Shown here in pieces: positions 42,999-52,268 of a stretch of 64,000 nt of DNA; the stretch's first letter is position 1; every line of letters starts with the position of its first letter. The notes below the pieces were generated by a model. It searched no databases. It was not told the DNA's origin and worked only from the letters and a program-made list of their open reading frames with translations. The translations under genes and the position numbers were made by a program. The DNA is from Bryobacterales bacterium (GTDB lineage Bacteria; Acidobacteriota; Terriglobia; Bryobacterales; UBA6623), in assembly GCA_022826925.1 (NCBI GenBank), contig JAJDTX010000033.1, positions 1-64,000 on the forward strand. Reading direction: 5' to 3'.

Positions 42999-44309
42999 TC
43001 AGACCGTTTCGGGCACCACGTAAGGGAGTCGGTAGCGGCGCGAGAGCATCTCGTTCGCCATTCCGTTGCCGACGAATCGTCCGGTCTCTCGATCTGTGTG
43101 CAGCTGCTGCCCGCAGCGGTAGCTGATATTCGCAAGGTGGCAGAGCTCTGCTGCGGCCGCTCCGATCTGCACGTCGGCGTTCAGCGCGTAGTGATTCCGC
43201 GAGCGCACTGCCTCCACGAAGTTGGCCATGTGCGGGCGGGGGTCCCAAATCTTGTCTTCGTGAGGCTCTTCCTCGTGGGTCTTCTGCCGCTCGTCCCCCA
43301 TGAAGACGCGAAATCCGTAGGGATCCACGACCATGTAGCCTTGGTCTCCGAAGAAGATGTTGCCCACGTAGTTGCTGCCGCGCAAGGGCGCGCCGCCCTC
43401 GTTGGGGCTGGGCAGGTTGCGCACGTCGAAGACGATCTCGGACTTGTCGAAGCGAAAGTGCGCCTGCTGCGTGTTGGGCGTCTCTTGGTCGTCCTTCCAG
43501 ACGAACTTGCCGCCGCTTGAGGAGATCGCCCTGGGCCTGCCGTACTCGGCCAGTCCCCAGCGGCAAATGTCCATCTCATGCACGCCCTGGTTGCCGATAT
43601 CGCCGTTGCCGGTGTCCCAGAACCAGTGCCAGTTGTAAGCGAAGCGGTTCTCGCTGTAGGGCCGCATGGGGGCTGGCCCCAGGAATAGGTCCCAGTCTAG
43701 GCCGGCAGGAACCGGTTCCTCGGGCGTGTGACCGATCGACTTCCTGCGGCGGAAGCACAGTCCGCGAGCCATGTACACCTCGCCGATCGCGCCCTCGCGG
43801 AGCATGGCCATCGCCTTGCGCTTGTGCCCGATAGAGCGGCTCTGGGAGCCGACCTGCACCATGCGCTTGTACTTGCGGGCGGCCTTGACCATCTGCTCGC
43901 CCTCGAATGCGTTGTGGCTGGCCGGTTTTTCCACATATACGTCCTTGCCAGCTTGGCAGGCCCAGATGGTGGTCAGCGCGTGCCAGTGATTGGGCGTTGC
44001 CACCGACACGGCGTCGATGTCCGTGTCCTCGAACAGCTTGCGCATGTCCGCGTATTCCTTGGGGGCGCTGTCTTGAAGCTTGCGGACCATGGCCGATGCG
44101 CGCTCGCGCGCGGCTTGGTTGACGTCGCAGATCGCGGCGATTCTGGCCCCTGGCACTTCGGAGAAGAATCCGAGATGGCCGCGCCCGCGCCCGCCCGTGC
44201 CGACGACGGCCAAGTTCACGGTGTCGTTGGCTCCAAGCACCGGAAACGCACGGCTCGCCGCGACCGCTCCGGCCCCGCGAAGGAACGTCCGGCGAGTGGC
44301 TGGGCTCAT
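42999..44309 (-). CDS. Gfo/Idh/MocA-family oxidoreductase, Tat-exported
   Basis: Oxidoreductase of 436 residues. The ATG at 44309 gives the leader SPATRRTFLRGAGAVAASRA with twin arginines. The Rossmann fold reads LAVVGTGGRGRGHLGFF, with DVYVEKPASHNAFEGEQM as the EKP motif and WHWFWDTGNGDIGNQGVHEMD as the conserved substrate-site segment. This last motif (GNQGVHEMD) marks the large periplasmic Gfo/Idh group abundant in Acidobacteriota and Planctomycetes. It is divergent from the M28 peptidase: the two possible ATGs even overlap at 44308-44309. Confidence 0.92.
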   Translation of the reverse strand: MSPATRRTFLRGAGAVAASRAFPVLGANDTVNLAVVGTGGRGRGHLGFFSEVPGARIAAICDVNQAARERASAMVRKLQDSAPKEYADMRKLFEDTDIDAVSVATPNHWHALTTIWACQAGKDVYVEKPASHNAFEGEQMVKAARKYKRMVQVGSQSRSIGHKRKAMAMLREGAIGEVYMARGLCFRRRKSIGHTPEEPVPAGLDWDLFLGPAPMRPYSENRFAYNWHWFWDTGNGDIGNQGVHEMDICRWGLAEYGRPRAISSSGGKFVWKDDQETPNTQQAHFRFDKSEIVFDVRNLPSPNEGGAPLRGSNYVGNIFFGDQGYMVVDPYGFRVFMGDERQKTHEEEPHEDKIWDPRPHMANFVEAVRSRNHYALNADVQIGAAAAELCHLANISYRCGQQLHTDRETGRFVGNGMANEMLSRRYRLPYVVPETV

Positions 44310-45846
44310 GGCGTACAGCGTACTACAGCGACTTTGCGCCCCGGCCTGTGGTACCTTCACTTGCTTGTTGCCCTTCCGTCCTCCCATCCGCGCCTTGTTG
44401 CTGGCGAGCTTGGCAGCCGAGCTGGCCGTCCCGGCGGTCGTCGGACAGGTCGAGACATCCGTGCGCACGTCGCGAGGCCTCGAGGCCGACTTGCGGACCC
44501 TGTGCGACTCGATCGGCCCGCGCATGGCCGGCACTGCGGCCATGCAGGACGCCCTGCAGTGGGGCCTGCGGTCGTTTCGAGAAGCTGGCTTGCAGAACGT
44601 GAGGCTGGAGCCGGTTCCGATCCCGCTGGCATGGCGCGAGGGGGAGACCAGAGTCGAGGTGACACAGCCGCGCCCCATCCGATTGCGTGCCGCCGCTTCG
44701 GCGTTCTCCCCCAGTGTCCGCGAATCGATAGAGGGGGAATTGGCGCTAGCAGGGGGCGGCCAGCGGGGGACAGTTCTCGAGGCTGGCGAGAGCGTGCGCG
44801 GCAAGATCGTCCTTGTGGAACTGCAAGAGGCCACCTCGCTGGACAGCCTGGGGCTGTCCCAGCGTGATTCGATGGTGGCCGTCCGCGAGGCTGCCGATGT
44901 GGGCGCGTTCGCCGTGCTGATCGTTTCGACCCGCCCGCGGCAACTCCTCTACCGGCACGTCAACAACCTCTCGGCAGAATTGGATCCGATTCCATCGGCG
45001 CTGGTAGCTCGCGAGGACGGCCTGCGAATCGCGCGGCTGCTTGAACAGGGCGAGCGCGTGCGGGTCCGACTGGAAATGCCCAATCAGATCGGACCTTCGT
45101 TCGAGACGGCCAACGTCGTGGCAGAGATTCCCGGCGATGGCCTGCCGGACGAGTTCGTGCTGCTGGGAGCGCACCTCGATTCATGGGACATGGGCACTGG
45201 GTGCTTGGACAATGCCGTGAACGTCGCCTTGGTCCTGCATGTCGCGCGCGCGATCGCCGCAACGGGAGCTCGTCCGCAGCGCACGTTGCGTTTCGTGCTC
45301 TTCGGCGGCGAGGAATTCGGCCTGTTCGGATCGCTGGCGTATGTCGATTCCCATCGCGCGGAGCTCGACCGCCACGTGGCGACTATCGTGCACGACATGG
45401 GAGGCGGACCGTTGAGCGGGTACTCGACCGGGGGCCGCCGGGATCTGTTGCGCCAGGTCGAGCTGCTGCTCGGCGGCGCGGAAGGACCCGGGCGCTTCCG
45501 CCACACCGCCAAGGCTTACTTCATGAGCGACAACTTCACGTTCATGCTGCAGGGCGTGCCGTCCCTGTTCGCGGTGCAGGAGACTTCCGATTACTACTCC
45601 GCCTACCACTCCGAGGCCGACACGTTCGACAAGGTCGACATCGACAGCGTGAGGAGTTCGGCGGTGGTCGCCGCACGGACGCTGGTCGGGATCGCGCAAG
45701 AGAGCGAGCGCATCGCTGAGAGGTGGTCGGCGGCCGAGGTTTCGAGCTGGCTTCGCGGCCAAGGGCTGATCCGGCACTTGCGCTTCCTGGGCGTCTGGGA
45801 TGAATGGCGGCCGCAACGGGACGGCGCCGCCCCGGATTCGAACTGA
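44308..45846 (+). CDS. M28-family zinc aminopeptidase with PA-domain insert
   Basis: Secreted metallopeptidase of about 512 residues. The zinc ligands appear in LLGAHLDSWDMGTGCLDNAVN (His, Asp), LFGGEEFGLFGS (paired Glu), VHDMGGG (Asp) and YHSEADTFDKVD (His). A PA-like domain (RGKIVLVELQEA, GAFAVLIVSTRP) is inserted before the catalytic part. A signal-like stretch IRALLLASLAAELAVPAVVG lies near the N-terminus; the start may be the ATG at 44308 or a TTG at 44365, which gives a more compact leader. GTGCLDNA, where an Ala follows the Asn, is an unusual version of the DNG motif. Confidence 0.88.
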   Translation: MAYSVLQRLCAPACGTFTCLLPFRPPIRALLLASLAAELAVPAVVGQVETSVRTSRGLEADLRTLCDSIGPRMAGTAAMQDALQWGLRSFREAGLQNVRLEPVPIPLAWREGETRVEVTQPRPIRLRAAASAFSPSVRESIEGELALAGGGQRGTVLEAGESVRGKIVLVELQEATSLDSLGLSQRDSMVAVREAADVGAFAVLIVSTRPRQLLYRHVNNLSAELDPIPSALVAREDGLRIARLLEQGERVRVRLEMPNQIGPSFETANVVAEIPGDGLPDEFVLLGAHLDSWDMGTGCLDNAVNVALVLHVARAIAATGARPQRTLRFVLFGGEEFGLFGSLAYVDSHRAELDRHVATIVHDMGGGPLSGYSTGGRRDLLRQVELLLGGAEGPGRFRHTAKAYFMSDNFTFMLQGVPSLFAVQETSDYYSAYHSEADTFDKVDIDSVRSSAVVAARTLVGIAQESERIAERWSAAEVSSWLRGQGLIRHLRFLGVWDEWRPQRDGAAPDSN

Positions 45847-45881
45847 GCGATGCGTCGATGGTCGATTGGTAGGGTAGGGCG

Positions 45882-47516
45882 ATGGCGTTTCCTCTTGGCC
45901 CGCAGTCCGGCCTGACGGCTCCGGATGCCGAAGAGCGCGGTGCGAGGCGCGCCTACATGCATGCGCTGATCGCCGAATTGCGGGAACTGGAGGACGCAGT
46001 CCGGCTTGGCGGCGGCCCCGAGCGGATCGAGCGGCAGCGCAAGGCGGGGAAGCTGCTGGCGCGGGAGCGCATCGCGGCCCTGCTCGACGAAGGCGAGGAA
46101 CTGTTGGAACTGGGCCTGCTCATGGCCCACGACGCCCACGGCGGCAAGGCTCCGGCGGCCGGCGTCGTGACCGGGATCGGCCGCGTGGACGGCCGGCAGG
46201 TCGCCGTGATGGCCAACGATGCCACCGTGAAGGCGGGCAGTTGGTTCCCCGAGACTGTCTCGAAGGTGCTGCGCATCCAAGAGGCGGCGATGCGCTGCAG
46301 CATCCCGATCGTGTACCTGGTCGATTCTGCGGGAGTGTTCCTGCCCGAGCAGCACGGAACGTTTCCGGGCAAGTATGGCGGCGCGCGGATCTTCCACAAT
46401 TGCGCCCGCATGCGCCGCCAATTGAGGATTCCGCAGATCTCCGCCGTGATGGGGCAGTGCATCGCCGGCGGCGCGTACCTGCCCGCGTTGAGCGATGTGA
46501 TCCTCATGGTGGAGGGCACGAGCTTCATGGGCCTGGGGGGGCCGAACCTGGTCCAAGGCGCGATTGGCCAACAAGTCGAGGCGGAGGCCCTCGGCGGAGC
46601 CACCATGCATACCGGGAAAAGCGGTGTCGCGCACTACCGCGTGGCTGACGACGAGGAGTGCATCGCCCGCATCCGGGCGCTATTGCTCGGGCTTCCGCGC
46701 TCTCCTTCGGCACCGCTGAACCGCTCGGACCCCGAGTCCAGCGGAGGGCTTGACGAGATCCTGCCGAGCGACCGCCGCCTGCCCTACGACATGCATGCGG
46801 TCGTCCGGCGCATCGTGGATCGGGACGGGTGTCTGGAGTTCATGGCCGAGCGCGCTCCGGAGCTGCTGTGCGCGAATGTCCAGATCGGGGGGTGGCCCGT
46901 CGGCTTGATTGCTAACCGGCGGGGCTTGTTCCGCGATGGGGGGAGTACCCGCATCGGAGCGATCATCTATGCCGAGACAGCCCGCAAGGCCGCTGAGTTC
47001 GTGCAGAAGTGCGACCGCCAGGGCCACGCGCTGGTCTACTTCCAAGACGTCACCGGCTTCATGGTCGGGCCCGAGGCCGAGCGAAGCGGCATCATTCGCG
47101 CCGGTGCCGAGATGGTCGAATCGATGGCGACGACGCGGGTGCCCAAGATCGTGGTGACCGTGCGGCACGCTAGCGGGGCGGGGTACTACGCGATGGCCGG
47201 CCAGGGGTTCGATCCGGAGTTCATTTTCAGCTGGCCAACGGCCCGGGTCGGCGTCATGGAAGGCGAATCGGCCGTCCAGGCGATGTTCGCGAGCGAGTTG
47301 CGGGCCTTGGATGGAGATGAGTCCGGCCCGCCGGAAGACTTGCTGCGCGAAATCGAGCTCACTCGCGAGCGCTATGACCGGACACTTGACGCCAAGTGGT
47401 GCGCGTCCAACGGGCACGTGGATGCCATCATCCGCCCGAGGGCCACGCGAGACGTATTGATCAGCTGCTTGGAGGCCGTTCACGGCCACGGGTATGCGCC
47501 GGAGTCGAAGGGCTGA
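45882..47516 (+). CDS. acyl-CoA carboxylase carboxyltransferase subunit (MCC/PCC beta-like)
   Basis: Biotin-dependent carboxyltransferase beta subunit of 544 residues with two crotonase-fold halves. RQRKAGKLLARERIAALLDEG opens the N-terminal half; YLVDSAGVFLPEQ, CIAGGAYLPALSD and GGPNLVQGAIG are typical. The second half has QDVTGFMVGPEAERSGIIR, HASGAGYYAMAG and WPTARVGVMEGESA. The pattern is closest to methylcrotonyl-CoA carboxylase beta (leucine breakdown) but other acyl-CoAs are possible. No biotin carboxylase subunit is nearby. It acts in the cytoplasm. Confidence 0.92.
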   Translation: MAFPLGPQSGLTAPDAEERGARRAYMHALIAELRELEDAVRLGGGPERIERQRKAGKLLARERIAALLDEGEELLELGLLMAHDAHGGKAPAAGVVTGIGRVDGRQVAVMANDATVKAGSWFPETVSKVLRIQEAAMRCSIPIVYLVDSAGVFLPEQHGTFPGKYGGARIFHNCARMRRQLRIPQISAVMGQCIAGGAYLPALSDVILMVEGTSFMGLGGPNLVQGAIGQQVEAEALGGATMHTGKSGVAHYRVADDEECIARIRALLLGLPRSPSAPLNRSDPESSGGLDEILPSDRRLPYDMHAVVRRIVDRDGCLEFMAERAPELLCANVQIGGWPVGLIANRRGLFRDGGSTRIGAIIYAETARKAAEFVQKCDRQGHALVYFQDVTGFMVGPEAERSGIIRAGAEMVESMATTRVPKIVVTVRHASGAGYYAMAGQGFDPEFIFSWPTARVGVMEGESAVQAMFASELRALDGDESGPPEDLLREIELTRERYDRTLDAKWCASNGHVDAIIRPRATRDVLISCLEAVHGHGYAPESKG

Positions 47517-47603
47517 TCGCCGCCGCGTCGGCCGTCGAGAAACGGGAGCCAGAACGCGAACGTCCAAATTCAGGGGCCTGTGCAAGAATCAAGAACTGGC
47601 GCG

Positions 47604-50600
47604 ATGAGAGGGGTGGGCATCTTCGCAGCCGTCGGCGCTCTTGCCTTGGCGCCCGTCGCCGCCGGCCCAGCAGTCGCGGCGCCCGCGCACTTCGACAAGG
47701 TCGCCTGCGGGACTCCGCGCACTGCTCAGGAAGCTATCTTCTTGGCCCAGCAGCGGGGGCTGTCCGAGGAAAAGGAGCGCTTCAGTGCTCGTGCCCAGGC
47801 CCCACCGTCAGTGCCGACCAGCGTGGATGGCATCGCGATCGTCGAAGCCACGCATGAAGTGCTCTCGCCGCCACACCCGTTCGACCTGGCCAACTCCTCG
47901 ATCACGATCACGCCCGAGCAGGACAGTTTCCGAGTCGCAGTGTCTACGTTTCCGGACGGCGCGCCGCTGCCGGAAGAGGGGACGCCGTTGGACCTGGAGG
48001 ATGACGACTTCAAGCTCGTCGAGTTGCCGTTTGAGTTTCCCTACTACGGCTCTTCCCATGACAGTCTCTTCGTCAATTCCGACGGCAATCTCACCTTCGT
48101 GTACCCAGAGGCGAGTTCTCGGCCCAGAAACTACTCGCGGGCTGCCTACGGCCCCGCGCGGATCGCCCCCCTGTTTCGCGATCTAGATCCGAGCCGCGGA
48201 GGAAGCGTGCGCGTCGCGGCGACATCCGAAGCGCTGACCGTGGCGTGGCACGCCGTGCCGCTGTTTACCGAGGGCCCCGTGGGAGACCCGCAGACCTTTC
48301 AAGTGACAATCCATCGAGATGGCGGCATCGAGTTCCGCTACGGGTCCCTAACCCTCCTCGATGCAGTGGTCGGCTTGTTTAGCGGCGAGGCCTTGAGCGG
48401 TGTCGCAGCGGTCGATTGGAGCTCGGTCGAGTCCGAGCTTTTCGACGCGGACAGCATTCTTGCCGAGGTTTTTGTGAGCGATCCTGAGATCGACGAGTTT
48501 GCCGTGGTGCATTCGTTTTATCGCAACCACGAGGATGCTTACGACACGGTGATCGTTTTCAACGATCTCGACATGGATGCCAGCGACTTTTCGCTCGCCC
48601 ACGCTTACACCGTGCGGAACGAGATCCGCGGAATCGGCGAGTTCATCTACGATAGCGGCCGCGTGTTCGGCTCTCCGCGGCGGCTCTCGTCGTTCGTCAA
48701 CATGGGAGCGCTGTCCGGCTACCCTACCAGCCCGGCCGCGCCAATCCGGGGGCTGCCGCATTCTTCGATGCTGACGATCCTGGCGCACGAGATCGGACAC
48801 CGGTTCCTGGCTTACACGCCGTTCAAGGATCCGGAGACCGGCGAGCTGTCCGATGCACTGCTCGGGCGCCAGTTCGCCCACTGGAGCTTTTTCTTGAACT
48901 CTAGCGCTTCCGTGCTCGAGGGCAATGCCATCCGGGACAACGGCGACGGCGCCAGTCCCCGTTTCGAGACCACTGCTGCCACGCAGACCTACAGTCTCCT
49001 GGACCAGTACTTGATGGGACTGCTGGACCCGTCGGAGGTGCCGCCTACATTCTTGGTCACGAATCCCACGTCGACGACCGGGTCGCTCGGCAATGCGTCG
49101 CGCACGCCGGAAGTCGGCGTGGAGTTCGACGGGGTCCGCAAGGAGATCCGCGTCGAGGACATCATCGAGGCAGTGGGTCCCCGCCGGCCGGACACTTCCG
49201 TGTCTCAGAGACAGTTCCGCCAGGCGTTCATCCTGTTGGTGGACGAGGGCGCCCAGCCCAAGCCGGAATCGCTGCGCACGTTGAGACAACTCAGGAGGTG
49301 GTGGCTCTCCTTCTTCGATTTGCATTCCGAATCCAGGGCTTCAAGCTCGGCCGACCTCGCGCGAATGCTCCATTTGTCAACGTGGCCCGCAGGTGGGCTG
49401 CTGATCGGCTGTACCGGCTCGGCACAGGTCATGATTGCCGAGTCCCGCGACACGGACCTCGTCGTGAACCTCCGGCTTGATAGCGCCATCGCGGAAGTCC
49501 CTGCCACGGTGACGATCCCCGCGGGAGAAGTATTGGTCGAGTTCGACGCTCGCGGACTGGAATCTGGCACGGCGACCTTGACCGCCGAGGCGGCCGAGGC
49601 TGGATACGACCGCTTGGAGACCCGTTTAGTGGTGCGTGCTGACGCCACGGAGCTCAGCTTGGAGCAGCTGCACTTTCCGGAGCGGTACGGCATTGCGGGG
49701 TCGACGCTGAGCGAGCCGCTGGACTACCGGGTTCGCGATGAGAACTTGGTGCCCTACAGCGGTGTCGAGCTTGCGTTTACAGTGACTGGCGCGGATGCCG
49801 CCGAACTCCAGGCCAGTCAGACCGACGCGTTCGGACGAGCCGAGATCGAGTGGCCATTGGCGTCTTCAGCGGGCAGCCAGACACTGACGGCAACCATCAG
49901 CGGCGTGCCCGATAGCGCCGTGGAGACCCAAGCGGTCGTGTCGGAGAATCCACCCGCGGTGATGGCCGCTCTCACGGCCAATGCCGCCAGTGGCGAGACC
50001 GCGGATGCAGGTCGGGGATTCGCCCGCGGAAGCTTGGTGACGATCTACGGAAGTGCCTTGGCGACCGAACCGTTCGAAGCCGACACGATCCTGACCTTCG
50101 ACAATCCGGCTCTTCCCGTGCATCTGGGCCTGACCAGCGTGCATGTCGCTGGAGTGGCGGTTCCGTTGGTGAAGGTGTCCGAGACAGAGATTACCTTTCA
50201 GTTGCCATTCCAGATCCCCGCGGATGCGGCGGATATCGTGGTGTCGTCCGCGTTTGGGCGGACAGATCCCGTGTCGATCCCCTTGGGGCCCGCACAGCCG
50301 GGTATCTTCCCGGATCGCGTGAGCGCCGGGGCGCGTGCTGCTGTGGAAGATCCGAACAATCCGGGAGGCGGCGTGCTGCCGCGCGCGGGGGGCTTGCTGG
50401 AAATTTATGGCACCGGATTCGGAGCGGTCAGCCCCCCTGGGCGCACCGGTCGGCCCGGACTCTCCATGCCGAGGCAGAACGTAGTTGCAGAAACGGAAGC
50501 GTGGGTGGACGAGCAGCCCGTCGAGGTCACCATGAGCGCTCTGGCATCATTCGAAGCAGGCGTCTACGTGGTCACGCTAGACCTACCGGCAGATCTCGAA

Positions 50601-50672
50601 CCTGGCGATCACACGGTCAAGATCGCAGTGGGCGGGCACGAGAGCAATTCCGTCGCGTTCGAGTCAGAATAG
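47604..50672 (+). CDS. large secreted protein with HExxH motif and C-terminal TIGR03437-type domain
   Basis: Exported protein of about 1022 residues. An ATG at 47604 starts a signal peptide (GIFAAVGALALAPVAAGPAVAA); a GTG at 47580 is an alternative. Residues ~140-260 resemble a beta-propeller/nidogen-like segment (FEFPYYGSSHDSLFVNSDGN). MLTILAHEIGHRFLAY near residue 400 is a zinc-protease-type HExxH motif with downstream DQYLMGL. Ig-like beta domains follow. The last ~240 residues match the TIGR03437 pattern (GRGFARGSLVTIYGSAL, VHVAGVAVPL, GLLEIYGTGFGAV), a family first described from Solibacter. The function is unknown; surface proteolysis is plausible. Confidence 0.82.
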   Translation: MRGVGIFAAVGALALAPVAAGPAVAAPAHFDKVACGTPRTAQEAIFLAQQRGLSEEKERFSARAQAPPSVPTSVDGIAIVEATHEVLSPPHPFDLANSSITITPEQDSFRVAVSTFPDGAPLPEEGTPLDLEDDDFKLVELPFEFPYYGSSHDSLFVNSDGNLTFVYPEASSRPRNYSRAAYGPARIAPLFRDLDPSRGGSVRVAATSEALTVAWHAVPLFTEGPVGDPQTFQVTIHRDGGIEFRYGSLTLLDAVVGLFSGEALSGVAAVDWSSVESELFDADSILAEVFVSDPEIDEFAVVHSFYRNHEDAYDTVIVFNDLDMDASDFSLAHAYTVRNEIRGIGEFIYDSGRVFGSPRRLSSFVNMGALSGYPTSPAAPIRGLPHSSMLTILAHEIGHRFLAYTPFKDPETGELSDALLGRQFAHWSFFLNSSASVLEGNAIRDNGDGASPRFETTAATQTYSLLDQYLMGLLDPSEVPPTFLVTNPTSTTGSLGNASRTPEVGVEFDGVRKEIRVEDIIEAVGPRRPDTSVSQRQFRQAFILLVDEGAQPKPESLRTLRQLRRWWLSFFDLHSESRASSSADLARMLHLSTWPAGGLLIGCTGSAQVMIAESRDTDLVVNLRLDSAIAEVPATVTIPAGEVLVEFDARGLESGTATLTAEAAEAGYDRLETRLVVRADATELSLEQLHFPERYGIAGSTLSEPLDYRVRDENLVPYSGVELAFTVTGADAAELQASQTDAFGRAEIEWPLASSAGSQTLTATISGVPDSAVETQAVVSENPPAVMAALTANAASGETADAGRGFARGSLVTIYGSALATEPFEADTILTFDNPALPVHLGLTSVHVAGVAVPLVKVSETEITFQLPFQIPADAADIVVSSAFGRTDPVSIPLGPAQPGIFPDRVSAGARAAVEDPNNPGGGVLPRAGGLLEIYGTGFGAVSPPGRTGRPGLSMPRQNVVAETEAWVDEQPVEVTMSALASFEAGVYVVTLDLPADLEPGDHTVKIAVGGHESNSVAFESE

Positions 50673-50702
50673 GACGAAACGCCATGTCGTTAGACTCTTA
50701 GG

Positions 50703-51380
50703 ATGCTGGGCGCGGTGCTTCGCTGGAGCCTCTTCACAAGTATCGTCCTCGCGCTGGTCTTGGTGCCGTTCTGGCTCTTCGAGGAGAGCATCGCGCGTCT
50801 CTCGGAAGCGTTGCTGCAAGACTCCTCGGGCGGGGTGTCGGTTGGCGTGGCCGTCGTGTTGCTACTGGCCTCCGACTTGGTCGTGCCCGTTCCCTCGAGT
50901 TTAGTGGCGACAGCTTCGGGGCTATTGTTGGGTCTGGTGCCGGGCATGGCTGCCACTTGGGTCGGGATGCAATCCGGGGCGCTCGCCGGTTACGGCGTCG
51001 GCCGCTGGGCCGGCAGGCGGGTTGCGGCCCGCATAGTGGGCGAATCCGAGCTTCAGCGCGCCGCCAGCGCTTATGCCCGTTGGGGCGGCCTTTTCCTGAT
51101 TGCGTCACGGGCCGTGCCGGTCTTGGCCGAGGGTTCCGTTGTGATCGCGGGGGTGGCAAGCATGCCGCTTCTGCGCTTCTTTGGTTGTGTCGGCATGTCC
51201 AATCTCGCGATTGCGGCGGTCTATGCGGGTGTGGGAGCATACGTCCGCGACGTCAACACGTTCTTGATGGCGTTTGCCGCTTCTATCCTGCTTCCCGGGT
51301 CTCTGATGCTGGTGCACCGGGCGCTTGCGGCGCGAGCGGCTCGCCGCTCCGCGGCCACGCAATGGGGACGGACCGTCTGA
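50703..51380 (+). CDS. VTT/DedA-like membrane protein
   Basis: Membrane protein of 225 residues with five or six hydrophobic segments and a VTT (SNARE-associated) domain core: LLASDLVVPVPSSLVATASG, a re-entrant Pro-containing motif, then GMQSGALAGYGVGRWAG and GGLFLIASRAVPVLAEGSVV with the conserved arginine region. DedA/VTT proteins act as lipid scramblases or undecaprenyl-phosphate flippases in the inner membrane. Its exact substrate is unknown. It is 22 bp upstream of the SAM hydrolase gene. Confidence 0.85.
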   Translation: MLGAVLRWSLFTSIVLALVLVPFWLFEESIARLSEALLQDSSGGVSVGVAVVLLLASDLVVPVPSSLVATASGLLLGLVPGMAATWVGMQSGALAGYGVGRWAGRRVAARIVGESELQRAASAYARWGGLFLIASRAVPVLAEGSVVIAGVASMPLLRFFGCVGMSNLAIAAVYAGVGAYVRDVNTFLMAFAASILLPGSLMLVHRALAARAARRSAATQWGRTV

Positions 51381-51402
51381 TCGCCGGGCACGGAGAGCGA
51401 GC

Positions 51403-52182
51403 ATGTCCAAAGTGTTGCCCGGCGTGATGACGCTCACAACCGACTTTGGCTACCGCGACCACTATGTCGGGGCGATGAAGGGCGTCGTGGCCAGTCTCGC
51501 TCCCGGCGTTCAGGTCTTTGACATCACCCACGACGTGCCGAGCTTCGACGTTGCCGAGGGCGCGTTCGCGATCGCGCAGGCGTGGCGGAGCTACCCCGAC
51601 GGCACTGTGCACGTGGTGGTCGTGGACCCCGGGGTCGGCTCGTCGCGAGCGCCCATAGCAGCCGCGGCGGGCCGGCACTTTTTCGTCGCGCCGGACAACG
51701 GAGTGCTGTCGCAGGTGTTGGAGTCGGTCGCGACGTCCAGCGTCCGACGGGTCGAAACCCGGCACGGGCTGGCGGAGATCAGCCGCACGTTTCACGGGCG
51801 CGACCTGTTTGCCCCGGTTGCGGCGAGGTTGGCAGCCGGCCTGAAGTTCGAGGACGTCGGCCCTAGCATGGCCGAACCGGTCCGGCTTTCCCCGGTCGCT
51901 GTCGCCGCCGGCATCGGGGCCGTGCTCCACGTGGACCGGTTCGGGAACGTCGTGACTAGCTTCCGTCCGGAGGACCTAGCCGACGGTTCAGGGCTGGAGG
52001 TCGGCGGAAGGGTGGTTGGCTTGCGAGCCGATTCTTATGCCGATGTTCCCGAAGGTGAGCCGTTCCTGATCTTGGGTAGTTGTGGATATGTGGAGATTTC
52101 GTTGAACCGGGGCAGCGCGGCAGCTTGGTTGCAAGCGCGGGCGGGAGCGCGCGTGGCGCTGGCGCGCCTTCGGTCTGGCTAG
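51403..52182 (+). CDS. SAM hydrolase (SAM hydroxide adenosyltransferase, DUF62 family)
   Basis: Enzyme of 259 residues that cleaves S-adenosylmethionine to adenosine and methionine using water; the family also contains chlorinase and fluorinase. GGAG lies 7 nt before the ATG. Conserved segments: MTLTTDFGYRDHYVGAMKG (substrate Asp), ITHDVPSFDVAEGAFAI, VHVVVVDPGVGSSR, FVAPDNGVLS, FHGRDLFAPVAARLA and VDRFGNVVTS. The Asp-Arg-His type of set fits a hydroxide-using rather than halogenating enzyme. Cytoplasmic. Confidence 0.9.
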   Translation: MSKVLPGVMTLTTDFGYRDHYVGAMKGVVASLAPGVQVFDITHDVPSFDVAEGAFAIAQAWRSYPDGTVHVVVVDPGVGSSRAPIAAAAGRHFFVAPDNGVLSQVLESVATSSVRRVETRHGLAEISRTFHGRDLFAPVAARLAAGLKFEDVGPSMAEPVRLSPVAVAAGIGAVLHVDRFGNVVTSFRPEDLADGSGLEVGGRVVGLRADSYADVPEGEPFLILGSCGYVEISLNRGSAAAWLQARAGARVALARLRSG

Positions 52183-52268
52183 GGAGCGTAGCCCTTCCAA
52201 CGCCGAAGCGAGACCGCTTCCTAGCCGCCGCTGCGACCCTTGCCTGTCCGGCTGGACTCGCTGCAGAA

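Noticed and set aside
51403-52182. Fluorinase/chlorinase reading of the SAM hydrolase-type gene
   Set aside because: No halogenase-specific loop insertion is evident and the hydroxide-type members are far more common. SAM hydrolysis is the safer call.
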